DNA of 64,000 bases, taken from the NCBI RefSeq assembly GCF_019973615.1, contig NZ_AP024238.1, forward strand, positions 3,493,989-3,557,988. Direction: 5' to 3'. A model generated the notes under the pieces. The model searched no databases. It was not told the origin of the DNA and saw only the letters and a program-made list of their open reading frames with translations. This document shows, in pieces, positions 19,301-29,642 of the stretch. Source of the DNA: Rhodoferax lithotrophicus. GTDB taxonomy: Bacteria; Pseudomonadota; Gammaproteobacteria; Burkholderiales; Burkholderiaceae_C. Made by a program: the position numbers and the translations under genes. The stretch's first letter is position 1. Each line of letters begins with the position of its first letter.

Positions 19301-20299
19301 CAGCCACTCGGCCTGCGGTGTCACCATGCGCCAACTGGCCAGGTTGTCCAATGCGGTACCCCATAACACGGCTTTTTTGCCACCGGCATTCATGGCGATG
19401 TTGCCACCAATACACGAGGCCTCGGCCGATGTCGGGTCCACGGCAAACACAAAACCGGCACGTTCGGCGGCATGCGCCACCCGGTTGGTGACCACCCCTG
19501 CCTCGGACCAGACCGTGCCCACTTCATGATCCAGCCCCGGCAGCTTGAGCATTTCGACCTCGGTCATGGCCTCCAGCTTTTCGGTGTTGATCACCACACT
19601 CTTCCAGGTCAGCGGAATCGCGCCGCCGGTGTAGCCGGTGCCACCGCCGCGCGGGATGACGGTCAGGCCCAGCTCAATACAACCTTTGACCAGATGCGCC
19701 ATCTCGGCTTCAGTGTCAGGCGTGAGCACCACAAACGGGTACTCCACGCGCCAGTCGGTCGCGTCCGTTACATGGCTGACCCGGCTCAAGCCATCAAACT
19801 TGATGTTGTCTTTGGCCGTCAGCTTGGCCAGCAGGCGCTGGGCTTTACGACGCAGCAGGGCGGTTTCGACAAATGCGGCATCAAACGCCTGCACCGCTTT
19901 GCCCGCAGCCTCCAGCAAGCGGCCCACCAGCGCATCCCGATCGGGATCACTCTCCGGCGTGCGGCGTTTTTGCACCTCATGCAGGCGGTGCTGCAAAGCT
20001 TCCACCAGCAACACCCGGCGCTTCGGGTTGTCCAGCAAATCGTCCTGCAAATAGGGGTTGCGCTGCACCACCCAGATATCGCCCAACACCTCGTACAACA
20101 TACGCGCCGAACGGCCGGTGCGGCGCTCTTCGCGCAATTGATTCAGCCAGCCCCAGGCGGATTCACCCAGCAGGCGAATGACAATTTCGCGGTCGGAAAA
20201 CGAGGTGTAGTTATAGGGAATCTCGCGGATGCGTTCCTGTCCATGCGACGCAATAGCGCCGACAGGCAACAAAGACTTGAGCGGAAGGGGAGCGTTCAT
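16370..20299 (-). CDS. giant FAD-linked oxidase / Fe-S / CCG-domain fusion (DUF3683)
   Basis: A 1309-aa cytoplasmic oxidoreductase. In order: DUF3683 region (1-180); FAD-binding domain with [10 protein letters not shown] at 217-226; FAD-linked oxidase C-terminal domain to about 780; two ferredoxin-type [4Fe-4S] motifs at Cys840-843-846-850 and Cys902-905-908-912; then two CCG domains (FPGCG, SCGTC, HDPCH, CCGESG). This equals a GlcD-GlcF or Dld/LdhE-type 2-hydroxyacid dehydrogenase fused into one chain. Substrate is unknown; lactate, glycolate or 2-hydroxyglutarate are candidates. Residues 786-802, the linker before the Fe-S domain, come from a dispersed repeat. Confidence 0.9.
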   Translation of the reverse strand: MNAPLPLKSLLPVGAIASHGQERIREIPYNYTSFSDREIVIRLLGESAWGWLNQLREERRTGRSARMLYEVLGDIWVVQRNPYLQDDLLDNPKRRVLLVEALQHRLHEVQKRRTPESDPDRDALVGRLLEAAGKAVQAFDAAFVETALLRRKAQRLLAKLTAKDNIKFDGLSRVSHVTDATDWRVEYPFVVLTPDTEAEMAHLVKGCIELGLTVIPRGGGTGYTGGAIPLTWKSVVINTEKLEAMTEVEMLKLPGLDHEVGTVWSEAGVVTNRVAHAAERAGFVFAVDPTSAEASCIGGNIAMNAGGKKAVLWGTALDNLASWRMVTPQAEWLEVTRINHNMGKIHDVDVASFELQYFKADGKTPLRQERLDIPGKSFRKEGLGKDVTDKFLSGLPGIQKEGCDGLITSARWVVHRMPKHTRTVCLEFFGNAKDAVPSIVEIKDFMFAEQKRSGVVLAGLEHLDDRYLKAVGYATKSKKGAQAAGSSSTVPKMVLFGDIAGDNADEVARVTSEVVRIANSRHGEGFIAISPEARKKFWLDRKRTAAISKHTNAFKINEDVVIPLPRMAEYTDGIERINIELSLHNKLALCDALEEFFTQGNLPLGRQDDAGEISPAEMLEDRVAQALALLADVRALWSGWLRDVEPLFAQLQDHSLRASWKTQIRQPLQQIFSGAAFDPILKECNAIHQRVLKGRVWVALHMHAGDGNVHTNIPVNSDDYDMLQAAHGAVKRIMALARSLDGVISGEHGIGITKLEFLSDAELQPFTDYKARVDPEGRFNKGKLLRNKELFTQHGRALEANFLYADLTNAYTPSFGLMGHESLIMQQSDIGAIADSVKDCLRCGKCKPVCSTHVPRANLLYSPRNKILATSLLVEAFLYEEQTRRGVSIKHWQEFEDVADHCTVCHKCLSPCPVKIDFGDVSMNMRNLLRKMGKKSFRPAGAAAMFLLNATNPETIKLARSVMVNVAIRAQRLAADVLKVVARKQTKAPPATLGTAPIKEQVIHFINKKLPGGLPKRTARALLDIEDKDYVPIIRNPKTTTGETEAVFYFPGCGSERLFSQVGLATQAMLWHAGVQTVLPPGYLCCGYPQRGAGQFDKAEKMITDNRVLFHRVANTLNYLDIKTVVVSCGTCYDQLQGYKFEDIFPGCRIIDIHEYLLEKGITLANAGAFLFHDPCHSPMKLQEPLKTVKALLGDNVVLSERCCGESGTLALNRPDISTQVRFRKEEEILKGEAQLRDQGLVGAKDNIKMLTSCPACLQGLSRYGEDLQNGLLEADYIVVEMARQILGEQWMPDYVKVANDGGIERVLV
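17894..17942 (+). repeat. dispersed palindromic repeat, copy d (inside the DUF3683 gene)
   Basis: GAAATTGGCCTCTAGCGC at 17894-17911 is identical over 18 nt to 28336-28353, followed by a degraded second half ending in CAGCTCTTTATTT. It is translated (minus strand) as the linker at residues 786-802 of the oxidoreductase. Confidence 0.7.
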
Positions 20300-20543
20300 C
20301 GGGTAAGGTAGTTACAGCCGTTAGAGGGCAGATAAGCCCCACCAAGGCAGGCTTTGGCTGGGTTGGCGATGTTACCGCAGCGCAGCATTGCCCTACTCAG
20401 GTGATGGTGACCCTGTGGAAACCCTGATGTGCAGGCCATCAAAATCTGCGTCTAATCTCGACTTGAGTGGGCCTGACATCGTTCTGTCGCAAATTCTTCA
20501 TATGTGGCCAGTAGGCTTGCACTTTTTATCTCAAGGAGATCGC

Positions 20544-21851
20544 ATGAAAATGAAACTTGCCGCCGTGGCGTTGGCCGCCTCATTGGCCCTGTCGGCCCAA
20601 GCCGTCACCGAAATCCAATGGTGGCACTCCATGACCGCCGTCAACGGCCAATGGGTCAACGACCTGGCCAAGGGCTTTAATGAAAGTCAGAGCAATTACA
20701 AAGTGGTGCCCACCTACAAAGGCCAATACGACGAATCCATGACCGCCGCCGTCGCCGCTTTCCGGGCCGGCAATGCGCCGAATATCCTGCAAGTGTTTGA
20801 AGTAGGTACCGCCACCATGATGGCCAGCAAGAATGCCATCATGCCCGTGGGCAAAGTCATGAAAGATGCCGGTCAAAAGTTTGATCCCAAAGCCTATATT
20901 CCGGCAGTAGCTGGCTACTACACCGCCCCCAGCGGCGAGATGCTGAGCATGCCGTTCAACAGCTCCACCACCGTGTTTTATTACAACAAGGATGCCTTCA
21001 AAGCCGCAGGGCTCGACCCTAACAAGGCACCCAGCAGTTGGCCCGAAGTGGCGTTGGCTGCAGCCAAACTCAAGTCGGCCGGCCACAAGTGCCCACTGAC
21101 ACTGGCTTGGCAAGGCTGGACCCAGCTAGAGAGTTTTTCTGCCTGGCACAACGTGGAATTTGCCACCAAGGCCAATGGTCTGGCCGGCATGGATGCGCGC
21201 ATGAAGGTGGATTCCCCGCTGCATGTGCGCCACATTGACAACCTGGCCAACATGGCCAAACAAGGCCTGTTCGTCTACAAGGGTCGCGCCAACGTGCCCG
21301 AGCCGACTTTTATTTCCGGCGAGTGCGCCATGATCACCACCTCCAGCGGGTTCTATGGCAATGTGAAGAAAAACGCCAAGTTTGACTTCGGTCTGGCCCC
21401 CCTGCCCTACTATCCCGATGTGCCCGGCGCACCGCAAAACACCGTCATTGGTGGTGCCAGCCTGTGGGTCATGGCGGGCAAGAAAGCCGATGAGTACAAG
21501 GGCGTGGCCGAGTTCTTCACCTACCTCTCCAGCCCTGAGGTGCAATCGGCCAGCCACAAACGCACCGGCTACCTGCCCATCACCACGGCCGCCTTCCAGT
21601 TGACCGAAAAATCCGGCTTCTACAAAGAAAACCCGGGCACCGATGTGGCGGTGAACCAGATGATCCGCAAAGTCACCGACAAGTCACGTGGTATCCGCCT
21701 GGGCAACTATGTGCAGATCCGCACCATTGAGGACGAAGAACTCGAACAGGTCTGGGGTGGCAAGAAATCAGCCAAAGAAGCGCTGGACGCCATCGTCAAA
21801 CGTGGCAACGAGCTGCTGGATCGCTTTGAAAAAGCCAACAAGAAGGGCTAA
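20544..21851 (+). CDS. ugpB: sn-glycerol-3-phosphate ABC transporter, substrate-binding protein
   Basis: A 435-aa periplasmic protein with a clear signal peptide ending at ALSAQA. EIQWWHSM after cleavage and the long family-1 extracellular-solute-binding fold match UgpB, which captures glycerol-3-phosphate and glycerophosphodiesters. The ATG at 20544 has AAGGAG 5 nt upstream; the ORF extends further up without a signal for initiation. It is the first of five ugp genes in the usual B-A-E-C-Q order. Confidence 0.93.
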   Translation: MKMKLAAVALAASLALSAQAVTEIQWWHSMTAVNGQWVNDLAKGFNESQSNYKVVPTYKGQYDESMTAAVAAFRAGNAPNILQVFEVGTATMMASKNAIMPVGKVMKDAGQKFDPKAYIPAVAGYYTAPSGEMLSMPFNSSTTVFYYNKDAFKAAGLDPNKAPSSWPEVALAAAKLKSAGHKCPLTLAWQGWTQLESFSAWHNVEFATKANGLAGMDARMKVDSPLHVRHIDNLANMAKQGLFVYKGRANVPEPTFISGECAMITTSSGFYGNVKKNAKFDFGLAPLPYYPDVPGAPQNTVIGGASLWVMAGKKADEYKGVAEFFTYLSSPEVQSASHKRTGYLPITTAAFQLTEKSGFYKENPGTDVAVNQMIRKVTDKSRGIRLGNYVQIRTIEDEELEQVWGGKKSAKEALDAIVKRGNELLDRFEKANKKG

Positions 21852-21869
21852 ACCCCTTTTGCCCTGACT

Positions 21870-22751
21870 GTGGGAAAGCGCGTCTTTTTCCGCTCTGCCT
21901 GGCTGCCTTGGGTGCTGATGGCACCCCAGGTGATCATCATCGCGGTATTTTTCTTCTGGCCTGCCGGCCAAGCCTTGCTGCAGTCGTTGCAACAGTCGGA
22001 TGCTTTTGGTACCTCGGTCGACTGGGTCGGGCTGGACAATTTTCGCAACCTGTGGAATGACGACACCTACCTGGCCTCGTTTTACACCACCGCCATTTTT
22101 TCAACCCTGGTGGCGGTGGTCGGCATCAGCCTCTCACTGCTGCTGGCGGTGTTTGCCGACCGCGTGGTCAAAGGGGCCATGGTCTACAAAACCCTGCTGA
22201 TCTGGCCCTATGCGGTGGCTCCCGCCGTGGCCGGGGTGTTGTGGCTGTTCATGTTTGCGCCCAGCGTAGGGGTGGTGTCTTACTGGTTGCATACCCTGGG
22301 CATCGACTGGAACCACCTGCTCAACAGCCAACATGCCATGGCCCTGGTGGTGATGGCGGCAGTGTGGAAACAGATTTCCTACAATTTTTTGTTCTTTCTG
22401 GCCGGACTGCAGAGCATCCCGAAGTCTTTGATCGAAGCGGCCGCCATAGATGGTGCCAGGCCCTGGCGGCGCTTCTGGACCATTGTCTTCCCGCTACTGT
22501 CACCCACCACGTTTTTCCTGCTGGTCATCAACGTTGTTTATGCCTTTTTTGACACCTTTGCCATCATTGATGCCGCCACCCAGGGCGGCCCCGGTAAAGA
22601 CACCGCCATCCTGGTCTACAAGGTGTACTTTGACGGCTTCAAGGCGATGGATCTGGGCGGCTCGGCCGCGCAGTCGGTGGTATTGATGGTGATTGTGGTG
22701 CTGCTCACCGTGGTGCAATTCCGCTTTATCGAGAAAAAGGTGAACTACTGA
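21870..22751 (+). CDS. ugpA: sn-glycerol-3-phosphate ABC transporter permease UgpA
   Basis: A 293-aa inner-membrane permease with six hydrophobic segments and the EAA loop [20 protein letters not shown], which docks on the UgpC ATPase. It starts with GTG at 21870, 18 bp after the ugpB stop. It pairs with UgpE to form the channel for glycerol-3-phosphate. Confidence 0.92.
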   Translation: MGKRVFFRSAWLPWVLMAPQVIIIAVFFFWPAGQALLQSLQQSDAFGTSVDWVGLDNFRNLWNDDTYLASFYTTAIFSTLVAVVGISLSLLLAVFADRVVKGAMVYKTLLIWPYAVAPAVAGVLWLFMFAPSVGVVSYWLHTLGIDWNHLLNSQHAMALVVMAAVWKQISYNFLFFLAGLQSIPKSLIEAAAIDGARPWRRFWTIVFPLLSPTTFFLLVINVVYAFFDTFAIIDAATQGGPGKDTAILVYKVYFDGFKAMDLGGSAAQSVVLMVIVVLLTVVQFRFIEKKVNY

Positions 22752-22766
22752 TGAAAGCCCGTCTAC

Positions 22767-23618
22767 ATGGTTGAGCGCCGCCGCACGCTGGGTATTCTGG
22801 CCCACGTCATCCTGATTCTGGGGGTGTTGGTGGTGGCTTTTCCGCTCTACCTGACTTTTGTCGCCTCGACACAAACCTCGCAGGCGATTGTGCAAACCCC
22901 CATGCCACTGCTGCCGGGCAGCCATCTGCTGGAGAACTATGCCGCCGCCTGGAACGGCACCGGGGGTGGCTCGGGCTCCAAAGCACCGGTCGGGCAGATG
23001 ATGATGGTCAGCCTGGTCACGGCGCTGGTCATCTCGGTGGGCAAAATTGCCATCTCGCTGCTGTCGGCCTTTGCCATCGTCTATTTCCGTTTCCCGTTTC
23101 GCATGTTTTTCTTCTGGGCAATTTTCATCACCCTGATGCTGCCGGTGGAGGTGCGTATTGGCCCCACCTACAAGGTGGTAGCTGATCTGGGCATGCTCAA
23201 CAGCTATGCAGGTCTGACAATTCCGCTGATTGCCTCGGCCACCGCCACTTTTCTGTTCCGGCAGTTTTTCCTGACCGTACCCGAAGAGCTGGTGGAAGCC
23301 GCCCGCATGGACGGGGCCGGGCCGATGCGGTTTTTCAAGGACATTCTGGTGCCGCTGTCCAAAACCTCGATTGCCGCGCTGTTTGTCATCCAGTTCATCT
23401 ATGGCTGGAACCAGTACCTGTGGCCGCTGCTGGTGACCACCCACGAAGACATGTATCCGGTGGTGATTGGCATCAAACGCATGATCTCGGGGGGGGACTC
23501 TGACATGCAGTGGAACATCGTCATGGCCACCGCCGTGCTGGCCATGCTGCCGCCCGCACTGGTGGTGATGCTGATGCAGAAATGGTTTGTCAAAGGCTTG
23601 GTGGATACGGAAAAGTAA
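22767..23618 (+). CDS. ugpE: sn-glycerol-3-phosphate ABC transporter permease UgpE
   Basis: A 283-aa permease with six membrane segments and an EAA loop ([20 protein letters not shown]). The N-terminus [13 protein letters not shown] resembles the E. coli UgpE start. There is no clear ribosome-binding site, but a tiny seven-codon frame begins at the ATGA overlapping the ugpA stop and ends just past the ugpE ATG, which may carry ribosomes over by re-initiation. Confidence 0.92.
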   Translation: MVERRRTLGILAHVILILGVLVVAFPLYLTFVASTQTSQAIVQTPMPLLPGSHLLENYAAAWNGTGGGSGSKAPVGQMMMVSLVTALVISVGKIAISLLSAFAIVYFRFPFRMFFFWAIFITLMLPVEVRIGPTYKVVADLGMLNSYAGLTIPLIASATATFLFRQFFLTVPEELVEAARMDGAGPMRFFKDILVPLSKTSIAALFVIQFIYGWNQYLWPLLVTTHEDMYPVVIGIKRMISGGDSDMQWNIVMATAVLAMLPPALVVMLMQKWFVKGLVDTEK

Positions 23619-23630
23619 ACCTGTTTGCGG

Positions 23631-23662
23631 AACAGACCGAAGCGAAGCGAAGCTCTGTCCCT
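23631..23662 (+). repeat. hairpin between ugpE and ugpC
   Basis: GGAACAGA at the left pairs with TCTGT-CC at the right around a CGAAGCGAAGCGAAGC core (GAAGC repeated three times). It has no T-run, so it may be an RNA-processing or partial-attenuation site that sets the permease/ATPase ratio. Confidence 0.4.
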
Positions 23663-23680
23663 AACTGATTAAAAAGAACT

Positions 23681-24709
23681 ATGGCTTCCATCACACTCAA
23701 AAACGTCATCAAACGCTACGGCTCGGGCAAAACCGCCAACCAGGTCATCCACGGCGTGAATGCCGAGATTGCTGATGGCGAATTCATCGTCATCGTCGGG
23801 CCCTCCGGCTGCGGCAAATCCACCCTCTTGCGTATGGTCGCCGGGCTGGAAGAAATCAGTGCAGGCGACATTTCAATTGGCTCGCGCGTGGTCAATGATC
23901 TGGAGCCTTCCGAGCGGGACATCGCCATGGTGTTCCAGAACTACGCGCTCTACCCGCACATGAGTGTGTTCGACAACATGGCCTATGGCCTGAAAATCGC
24001 CAAAGTGCCCCTGGACGAGATCAAGACCCGGGTCGACAAGGCCGCCAAGATTCTCGAAATTGGCCCGTTTTTGCAACGCAAACCACGCGAACTCTCGGGC
24101 GGCCAGCGCCAGCGTGTCGCCATGGGCCGCGCCATCGTGCGCCAGCCGCAGGTGTTCTTGTTTGACGAACCACTCTCCAACCTGGATGCCAAGTTACGTG
24201 CCCAGACCCGGCTGGAAATCCAGAAATTACACCGTGAACTCGGCATCACCAGCCTGTTTGTCACCCACGACCAGGTCGAAGCCATGACCCTGGCCCAGCG
24301 CATGATCGTCATGAACGCCGGGGTCATGGAGCAGTTTGGCACACCCGAAGAGGTCTATACCCGCCCGGCCAGCACCTTTGTCGCCAGCTTCATGGGGTCA
24401 CCCCCGATGAACCTGCTGAAAAACGCCCCCGATGCCCCGCCCAACACCATCGTCGGCGTGCGCCCGGAACACTTGGACATCACCACCAGTGGCTGGGCCT
24501 TGCAGGTTGAAGCCGTAGAAATGCTGGGAGCCGAGCGCCTGGTTTACGGCCGCTGGGCCCATGGCGCGGGCGACGAACTGGTGATCATCCGCACCGAGGA
24601 ATCGCACCATGTGCCCACCTTGGGCAGCACCATTCACGCCACGCCCCGAGCAGACAAAATCCACCACTTTGAGACCAGTACTGGCAAAAGAAGAGAGGCC
24701 ACCCCATGA
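23681..24709 (+). CDS. ugpC: sn-glycerol-3-phosphate ABC transporter ATP-binding protein
   Basis: A 342-aa ATPase of the MalK/UgpC group. Walker [10 protein letters not shown] (about 38-46), signature [13 protein letters not shown], Walker [13 protein letters not shown] and the switch histidine in FVTHDQ are intact. The C-terminal TOBE domain (about 240-342) carries the regulatory region. It energises UgpA/UgpE. Its stop overlaps ugpQ by 4 bp. Confidence 0.94.
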   Translation: MASITLKNVIKRYGSGKTANQVIHGVNAEIADGEFIVIVGPSGCGKSTLLRMVAGLEEISAGDISIGSRVVNDLEPSERDIAMVFQNYALYPHMSVFDNMAYGLKIAKVPLDEIKTRVDKAAKILEIGPFLQRKPRELSGGQRQRVAMGRAIVRQPQVFLFDEPLSNLDAKLRAQTRLEIQKLHRELGITSLFVTHDQVEAMTLAQRMIVMNAGVMEQFGTPEEVYTRPASTFVASFMGSPPMNLLKNAPDAPPNTIVGVRPEHLDITTSGWALQVEAVEMLGAERLVYGRWAHGAGDELVIIRTEESHHVPTLGSTIHATPRADKIHHFETSTGKRREATP

Positions 24710-25485
24710 AACCTGTCACACACACCCATTGGCCCTACCCCCGCTGGATCGCCCACCGCGGCGCGGGCAAACTCGCTCCGGAAAACACCTTGGCCGCTTT
24801 TCGTGTTGGGGCCCGTTATGGCTACCGCATGTTTGAATGTGATGTCAAACTCAGTTCCGATGGCATTCCGTTCCTGATGCACGATGCCACCCTGGAACGC
24901 ACCACCAACGCAGCTGACGCACTGGGCCATGGACTGAGTACCGTGGGGAGTGATCACCCCTGGAGCACCTTGTCACTGCTGGATGCAGGCAGTTGGCATT
25001 CGCGCAGCTATGCGGGTGAGACCCTGCCGACGTTTGAAGCCATTGCACGTTATTGCCTGAACAATGCTTACGGCTTGAATATTGAAATCAAGGCCACCCC
25101 AGGGGATGAATACCATACCGGTGAAGTGGTGGCGCGCCACGCGGCTCGTCTATGGCATGGAACCACCGTGCCCCCCCTACTGACCTCGTTTGACGTGGCA
25201 TCACTGGAAGGTGCGCAGAAATCACAACCTGAATTACCACGTGGCTTGTTATTGGAAGAGTTATGGACCGGTTGGCTGGAAACCGCTTTGCGGCTGGGCT
25301 GTGTCGCCGTGGTCTGCGACCAGGTGCTGTGGGATACCTCCAGCACCACCCAAGCCCAAAGTGCCGGGCTGCGCTGCCTGAGCTACACCGTCAATGAAGC
25401 CAGCGAGGTCAAACGGCTGCTGGAACTGGGCCTGGACGGCCTCATCACCGACCGCGTGGACTTGTTCAGCCCTTCCAACCTTTGA
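24706..25485 (+). CDS. ugpQ: glycerophosphodiester phosphodiesterase UgpQ
   Basis: A 259-aa cytoplasmic GDPD TIM-barrel. The family signatures [17 protein letters not shown] and [18 protein letters not shown] carry the catalytic His and metal-binding Glu/Asp residues, and NIEIKA holds another metal ligand. It hydrolyses imported glycerophosphodiesters to glycerol-3-phosphate and alcohol. It is the last ugp gene and overlaps the end of the convergent small membrane-protein gene by 20 bp. Confidence 0.93.
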   Translation: MKPVTHTHWPYPRWIAHRGAGKLAPENTLAAFRVGARYGYRMFECDVKLSSDGIPFLMHDATLERTTNAADALGHGLSTVGSDHPWSTLSLLDAGSWHSRSYAGETLPTFEAIARYCLNNAYGLNIEIKATPGDEYHTGEVVARHAARLWHGTTVPPLLTSFDVASLEGAQKSQPELPRGLLLEELWTGWLETALRLGCVAVVCDQVLWDTSSTTQAQSAGLRCLSYTVNEASEVKRLLELGLDGLITDRVDLFSPSNL

Positions 25486-25759
25486 CCATGACCCATTGGC
25501 TGCTGGCGCTCAAGAGCACCAGCGCTAGGTAAGTCAGCATCTTGCCGTCCCGCCCAAAAAGTACCAACCCCACCAGCAATGCAACCAATAGCACTACAAA
25601 ATGAAGAGCTACTTGCGCTTTGTACGTAAGGGCTACAGGCTTCTTTTTAAATAAAAATAAGCTCAACAATGGTAGCAGCAGTGCCAGCCATAGCACAGGG
25701 GCCAAAAAATTAATGAGATGGTTGAACAAGGCCAGCAGTCCCATCAATCGCCCAAACAA
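25466..25759 (-). CDS. small hypothetical membrane protein
   Basis: A 97-aa protein with three hydrophobic stretches (about 5-35, 50-68, 74-90) and few charged residues. I do not recognise the family. Residues about 37-54, a basic loop between predicted membrane helices, are encoded by a dispersed repeat copy. The gene converges with ugpQ and is divergent from hemA. Probably a real inner-membrane protein, but no function can be assigned. Confidence 0.6.
   Translation of the reverse strand: MFGRLMGLLALFNHLINFLAPVLWLALLLPLLSLFLFKKKPVALTYKAQVALHFVVLLVALLVGLVLFGRDGKMLTYLALVLLSASSQWVMVKGWKG
25598..25650 (+). repeat. dispersed palindromic repeat, copy e (in the small membrane-protein gene)
   Basis: The plus strand reads AAGAGCTACTTGCGCTTTGT, then ACGTAAGGGCTACAGGC, aligning with both halves of the repeat consensus. 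It is translated on the minus strand as a loop between hydrophobic segments. Confidence 0.65.
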
Positions 25760-25803
25760 AAAAAGAAAAAATGATGCAAGTCAAAGCACATAAGCAGTGA
25801 TTT

Positions 25804-25809
25804 TATAAT
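25804..25809 (+). promoter_or_regulatory. -10 box just before hemA
   Basis: A perfect TATAAT ends 6 bp before the hemA ATG, which would place transcription start at or next to the start codon. No Shine-Dalgarno sequence is present. The -35 region is weak. Suggests a leaderless hemA mRNA. Confidence 0.45.
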
Positions 25810-25815
25810 TCCATC

Positions 25816-27075
25816 ATGGCAGTCTGGGCATTAGGCATCAATCACACGACGGCACCGCTCGATCTGCGCGGTCGGTTTGCGTTCGCCATCGACCAAGTGG
25901 GCCCCACATTACACGCCCTGCGCAGTGCCTTGAACCGTGAACCCGAAGCTGCCCTCATCTCCACCTGCAACCGCACTGAAATTTATTGTGCAGGTGAACA
26001 AGCGCAACTGGAACACACCTTGCACTGGCTGGCAGAAAGTGGCGGTGTTCCGCCCGAGCTGCTGCGCGCCCACTCCTACACCTTGAATGACGGCTTGGCC
26101 GCCCGCCACGCCTTTCGCGTGGCCAGCGGGCTGGACTCGATGGTGCTGGGCGAGCCGCAAATTCTGGGTCAGATCAAAGACGCGGTGCGTGCCGCCGAAT
26201 CTGCCGGAGCCTTGGGCACCACACTCAGCCAGTTGTTCCAGCGCTCGTTTGCCGTTGCCAAAGAGGTGCGCAGCTCCACCGAAATTGGTGCCCATTCCAT
26301 CAGCATGGCCGCCGCCGCAGTCCGTTTGGCGGGCCAGCTGTTTGAAGACTTGAGCGAAGTCAAGATTCTGTTTGTGGGTGCAGGCGAAATGATCGACCTG
26401 TGCGCCACCCACTTTGCCGCCAAAAGCCCCAAAAGTATCGTGATCGCCAACCGAACGCTCGCGCGCGGTGAAGAACTGGCATCCAAGTTTGGTGCCGAGG
26501 TGATGCACCTGGCCGAAATGCCCGAACGTTTACACGAGTTTGATGCCGTCATCAGTTGCACCGCCAGCACGCTGCCACTGATCGGACTCGGCGCGGTCGA
26601 ACGTGCCCTGAAAAAACGCCGCCGCCGCCCAATGTTCATGGTCGATCTGGCCGTGCCGCGCGACATTGAACCCGAAGTCAAAGCGCTGGAAGACATCTAC
26701 CTCTACACCGTGGATGACCTGGCCGGTGTGGTGCAAACCGCCCAAGCCAACCGGCAAGCCGCCGTGGCCCAGGCCGAGGCCATTGTGGATGCGGGTGTAC
26801 AAAGCTTTTTGCACTGGATTGAGCAACGCAACACCGTGCCGCTGATCCAGCAACTTAATGCCCAGGCCGACGAATGGCGCACCATGGAAATGGCCCGCGC
26901 CCGCAAGCTGCTGGCCAAAGGCGAATCCATCGACACCGTGCTGGAAGCCCTCTCCAAAGGTCTGACGCAAAAAATGCTGCACGGAGCCATGGCCGAGCTG
27001 CGTGGTGGAGACACCGCCGCCCGCGAACGCGCCACCAGTGCGGTGCAACACTTCTTCTTGCGCAAAGAACGTTAG
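25816..27075 (+). CDS. hemA: glutamyl-tRNA reductase
   Basis: A 419-aa NADPH-dependent enzyme producing glutamate-1-semialdehyde, the first committed step of C5-pathway tetrapyrrole synthesis. The active-site Cys51 sits in STCNRTEIYC. The NADPH-binding FVGAGEM and the C-terminal dimerisation helices are present. The hemA-prfA-prmC order is conserved in many proteobacteria. Start region: no ribosome-binding site and a -10 box immediately upstream. Confidence 0.96.
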   Translation: MAVWALGINHTTAPLDLRGRFAFAIDQVGPTLHALRSALNREPEAALISTCNRTEIYCAGEQAQLEHTLHWLAESGGVPPELLRAHSYTLNDGLAARHAFRVASGLDSMVLGEPQILGQIKDAVRAAESAGALGTTLSQLFQRSFAVAKEVRSSTEIGAHSISMAAAAVRLAGQLFEDLSEVKILFVGAGEMIDLCATHFAAKSPKSIVIANRTLARGEELASKFGAEVMHLAEMPERLHEFDAVISCTASTLPLIGLGAVERALKKRRRRPMFMVDLAVPRDIEPEVKALEDIYLYTVDDLAGVVQTAQANRQAAVAQAEAIVDAGVQSFLHWIEQRNTVPLIQQLNAQADEWRTMEMARARKLLAKGESIDTVLEALSKGLTQKMLHGAMAELRGGDTAARERATSAVQHFFLRKER

Positions 27076-27231
27076 CTGCGCCACGCGCAGTCGCCTCATG
27101 GCCTGCCACGCCGTGAGCGGCATATCCAGAAGCCGCAGACGGCCGCCAGACTCGCTCCAGGGCGGCCACCCAAGTTTGCAAGCCGTATTGGCAACACCGC
27201 CACCTGATCATCTTTGTTTACTCGCCCTGCC

Positions 27232-28326
27232 ATGAAACCCTTTCTTCGCCAACAACTCGCCCGCTACGCCGACCGCCTGGGGGAACTTGAATTTTTGCTG
27301 TCGCGCCAGGACATCATGGGCGACATGGAGCAGTTTTTGAAACTCTCGCGCGAGCACACCGACGTGGCCGCCGTGGCCGGGCGCTGGTTGCGTTACCAAC
27401 AGCGCGAGGCCGATCTGGCCACTGCGCAAGACATGCTCAAAGATGCCGCTGACGATGCCGACATGAGCGCCATGGCGCAAGAAGAAATCGACAGCGCCAG
27501 CGCCGAACTGACCCAGCTGGAAACCGAGTTGCAGCGCATGCTGCTGCCCAAAGACCCCGACGATGCGCGTCCGGCATTTGTCGAAATCCGCGCCGGCACC
27601 GGCGGTGACGAGTCCGCCCTGTTCGCCGCTGACCTGGCTCGCATGTACCTGCGTTACGCTGACCGGCGCGGCTGGAAACATGAGGTGATGAGTGAATCCG
27701 CCAGCGAACTCGGTGGCTACAAGGAAATCGTGATCCGCATTGAGGGAGACAACGTCTACGGCGCCCTCAAATTCGAGTCCGGCGGCCACCGGGTACAGCG
27801 TGTGCCGGTGACCGAAACCCAGGGTCGTATCCACACCAGCGCCTGCACCATTGCCGTGCTGGCCGAGCCCGACGAGGCCGAAGCCATCAAGATCAACCCG
27901 TCGGATCTGCGTATTGACACCTACCGTGCCAGCGGGGCTGGCGGCCAGCACATCAACAAGACCGACTCGGCCGTGCGCATCACCCACTTGCCCACCGGCA
28001 TCGTCGCCGAATGCCAGGACGGGCGCAGCCAGCACAGTAACAAAGCGCAAGCGCTGCGCGTGCTGACCGCCCGCATCCAGGAAAAAGACCGCAGCGAGCG
28101 CGCAGCCAAAGATGCCGCCGAGCGCAAAAGCCTGGTCGGCAGTGGCGACCGCAGCGACCGCATCCGCACCTACAACTTTCCGCAGGGGCGGCTCACCGAC
28201 CACCGCATCAACCTCACGCTGTACAAGCTGCTGAGCATCATGGAAGGGGATCTGGACGATGTGGTCAACGCCCTGCAAGCGCATGAAGCCGCCACACAAC
28301 TGGCCGCCCTGGAATTGAATGCCTAA
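27232..28326 (+). CDS. prfA: peptide chain release factor 1
   Basis: A 364-aa release factor recognising UAA and UAG. The catalytic GGQ is at residues 237-239, and the anticodon-like tripeptide P-V-T at 192-194 fits RF1 (RF2 has SPF). The ATG at 27232 gives the family length; a TTG six codons upstream is possible. The 156-bp gap from hemA contains short GC hairpins (CTGCGC-CAC-GCGCAG at 27076-27090) without a T-run. PrmC downstream methylates the GGQ glutamine. Confidence 0.96.
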   Translation: MKPFLRQQLARYADRLGELEFLLSRQDIMGDMEQFLKLSREHTDVAAVAGRWLRYQQREADLATAQDMLKDAADDADMSAMAQEEIDSASAELTQLETELQRMLLPKDPDDARPAFVEIRAGTGGDESALFAADLARMYLRYADRRGWKHEVMSESASELGGYKEIVIRIEGDNVYGALKFESGGHRVQRVPVTETQGRIHTSACTIAVLAEPDEAEAIKINPSDLRIDTYRASGAGGQHINKTDSAVRITHLPTGIVAECQDGRSQHSNKAQALRVLTARIQEKDRSERAAKDAAERKSLVGSGDRSDRIRTYNFPQGRLTDHRINLTLYKLLSIMEGDLDDVVNALQAHEAATQLAALELNA

Positions 28327-28332
28327 TTTATA

Positions 28333-28390
28333 TGTGAAATTGGCCTCTAGCGCTTATATATAAAGCGCTAGAAGCTACTATTTAGATAGT
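28333..28390 (+). repeat. dispersed palindromic repeat, copy f (intergenic reference copy)
   Basis: This is the best-preserved unit. TCTAGCGCTT (28346-28355) and AAGCGCTAGA (28363-28372) form a perfect 10-bp stem around ATATATA, flanked by GAAATTGGCC on one side and AGCTACTATTT on the other. It fills the prfA-prmC gap and could fold as a hairpin on either strand. Confidence 0.85.
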
Positions 28391-28396
28391 AAATTC

Positions 28397-29245
28397 ATGT
28401 CCCACACCACCACCATCGCCCACACCCTGACCTGGCTCCAAACGCAGGGGCTGGAGCGGCTGGATGCCCAACTGTTGCTGTTACACGTGCTGGGCCAGCC
28501 AGAGCACCAGCGTGGCTGGTTGCTGGCGCATGACACCGATCTGCTGAGCCCGGCACAGCTTGACACTCTGCAGGTGCTGGCACAGCGTCGCATCTACCAT
28601 GAGCCGCTGGCTTACCTGACCGGCCATAAGGAGTTTTTTGGTCTCGACTTGAACGTCGATGCCCGCGTGCTGGTGCCACGACCCGACACCGAAACCCTGG
28701 TCAGCTGGGCGCTGGAGCTGCTGCACGGCCCTCAAAGTGTGCTGGATCTGGGCACCGGCAGCGGCGCGATAGCGCTGGCGCTCAAGGCCAGCCAGCCTGC
28801 GCTGCAGGTTCACGCCATTGACCTCAGCGCCGATGCCCTGAGCGTGGCCCAGGCCAACGCCCAGCGGCTCAAGCTCAGCATCAAGTTCAGCCAGGGCACC
28901 TGGTTTGACGGCTTGCCTGATGGCGCAGGACGTTTCGACTGCATCGTCTCCAACCCCCCCTACATCGCTGCGCTCGACCCGCATTTGGCCACACTCAAGC
29001 ATGAGCCCATACAAGCCCTGACAAGCGGAGCCGACGGGCTGGATGACTTGCGCCAAATCATCATCAACGCCCCTCAACACCTCACCCCTGGTGGTTGGCT
29101 TCTGCTGGAACACGGTTACGACCAGGCGCAAGCGGTACGCCATCTGCTGAACTCAGCGGGCTTGGTGCAAGTACAGTCCCGCTGCGATCTGGCGGGCATT
29201 GAACGCTGCAGCGGCGGAAAATTCATCACCAACCCCATGCCATGA
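28397..29245 (+). CDS. prmC: release factor glutamine N5-methyltransferase
   Basis: A 282-aa SAM-dependent enzyme. The SAM site LDLGTGSG is at 116-123 and the catalytic NPPY at 186-189, with an N-terminal helical substrate-recognition domain. It methylates the GGQ glutamine of RF1 and RF2. It follows prfA, separated only by repeat copy f, and overlaps slyX by 4 bp. Confidence 0.95.
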   Translation: MSHTTTIAHTLTWLQTQGLERLDAQLLLLHVLGQPEHQRGWLLAHDTDLLSPAQLDTLQVLAQRRIYHEPLAYLTGHKEFFGLDLNVDARVLVPRPDTETLVSWALELLHGPQSVLDLGTGSGAIALALKASQPALQVHAIDLSADALSVAQANAQRLKLSIKFSQGTWFDGLPDGAGRFDCIVSNPPYIAALDPHLATLKHEPIQALTSGADGLDDLRQIIINAPQHLTPGGWLLLEHGYDQAQAVRHLLNSAGLVQVQSRCDLAGIERCSGGKFITNPMP

Positions 29246-29469
29246 GTCATCACAACACCCTTGACCCCATTGAAGAGCGCCTGACCAACCTTGAAATCAA
29301 GGCCAGTTTCATGGATGACCTGCTGGACAAGCTTGATCAGATCATCATTCACCAGCAAGACCAGATTGACCGCCTGACCCATGAACTACAACATCTGCGC
29401 CAGCAAACGACCAGCGAAAACCCGGTAACCCCGCGCAACTTGCGTGATGACTTGCCGCCGCACTATTAA
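29242..29469 (+). CDS. slyX: SlyX family protein
   Basis: A 75-aa heptad-patterned coiled-coil protein with the SlyX pattern: an N-terminal EERLTNLEIKASFMDDLLD and the conserved C-terminal PPHY. The molecular function of SlyX is not known. Start and prmC stop overlap (ATGA). Confidence 0.88.
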   Translation: MSHHNTLDPIEERLTNLEIKASFMDDLLDKLDQIIIHQQDQIDRLTHELQHLRQQTTSENPVTPRNLRDDLPPHY

Positions 29470-29642
29470 GTTCCAACCAATGTTTATTGGAACAAATAGT
29501 GCCATGAGCCTTACGGTGTAAGCGTCAACAACTTCATTATTCATAGCGATTTACAACACCCCTAGGCATGACAGGGTCACGCCCCCTTTGGTGGCATGAA
29601 AGTGAAATAATGCACGCTGTTTTATTCACAGGAATTCAGAGC

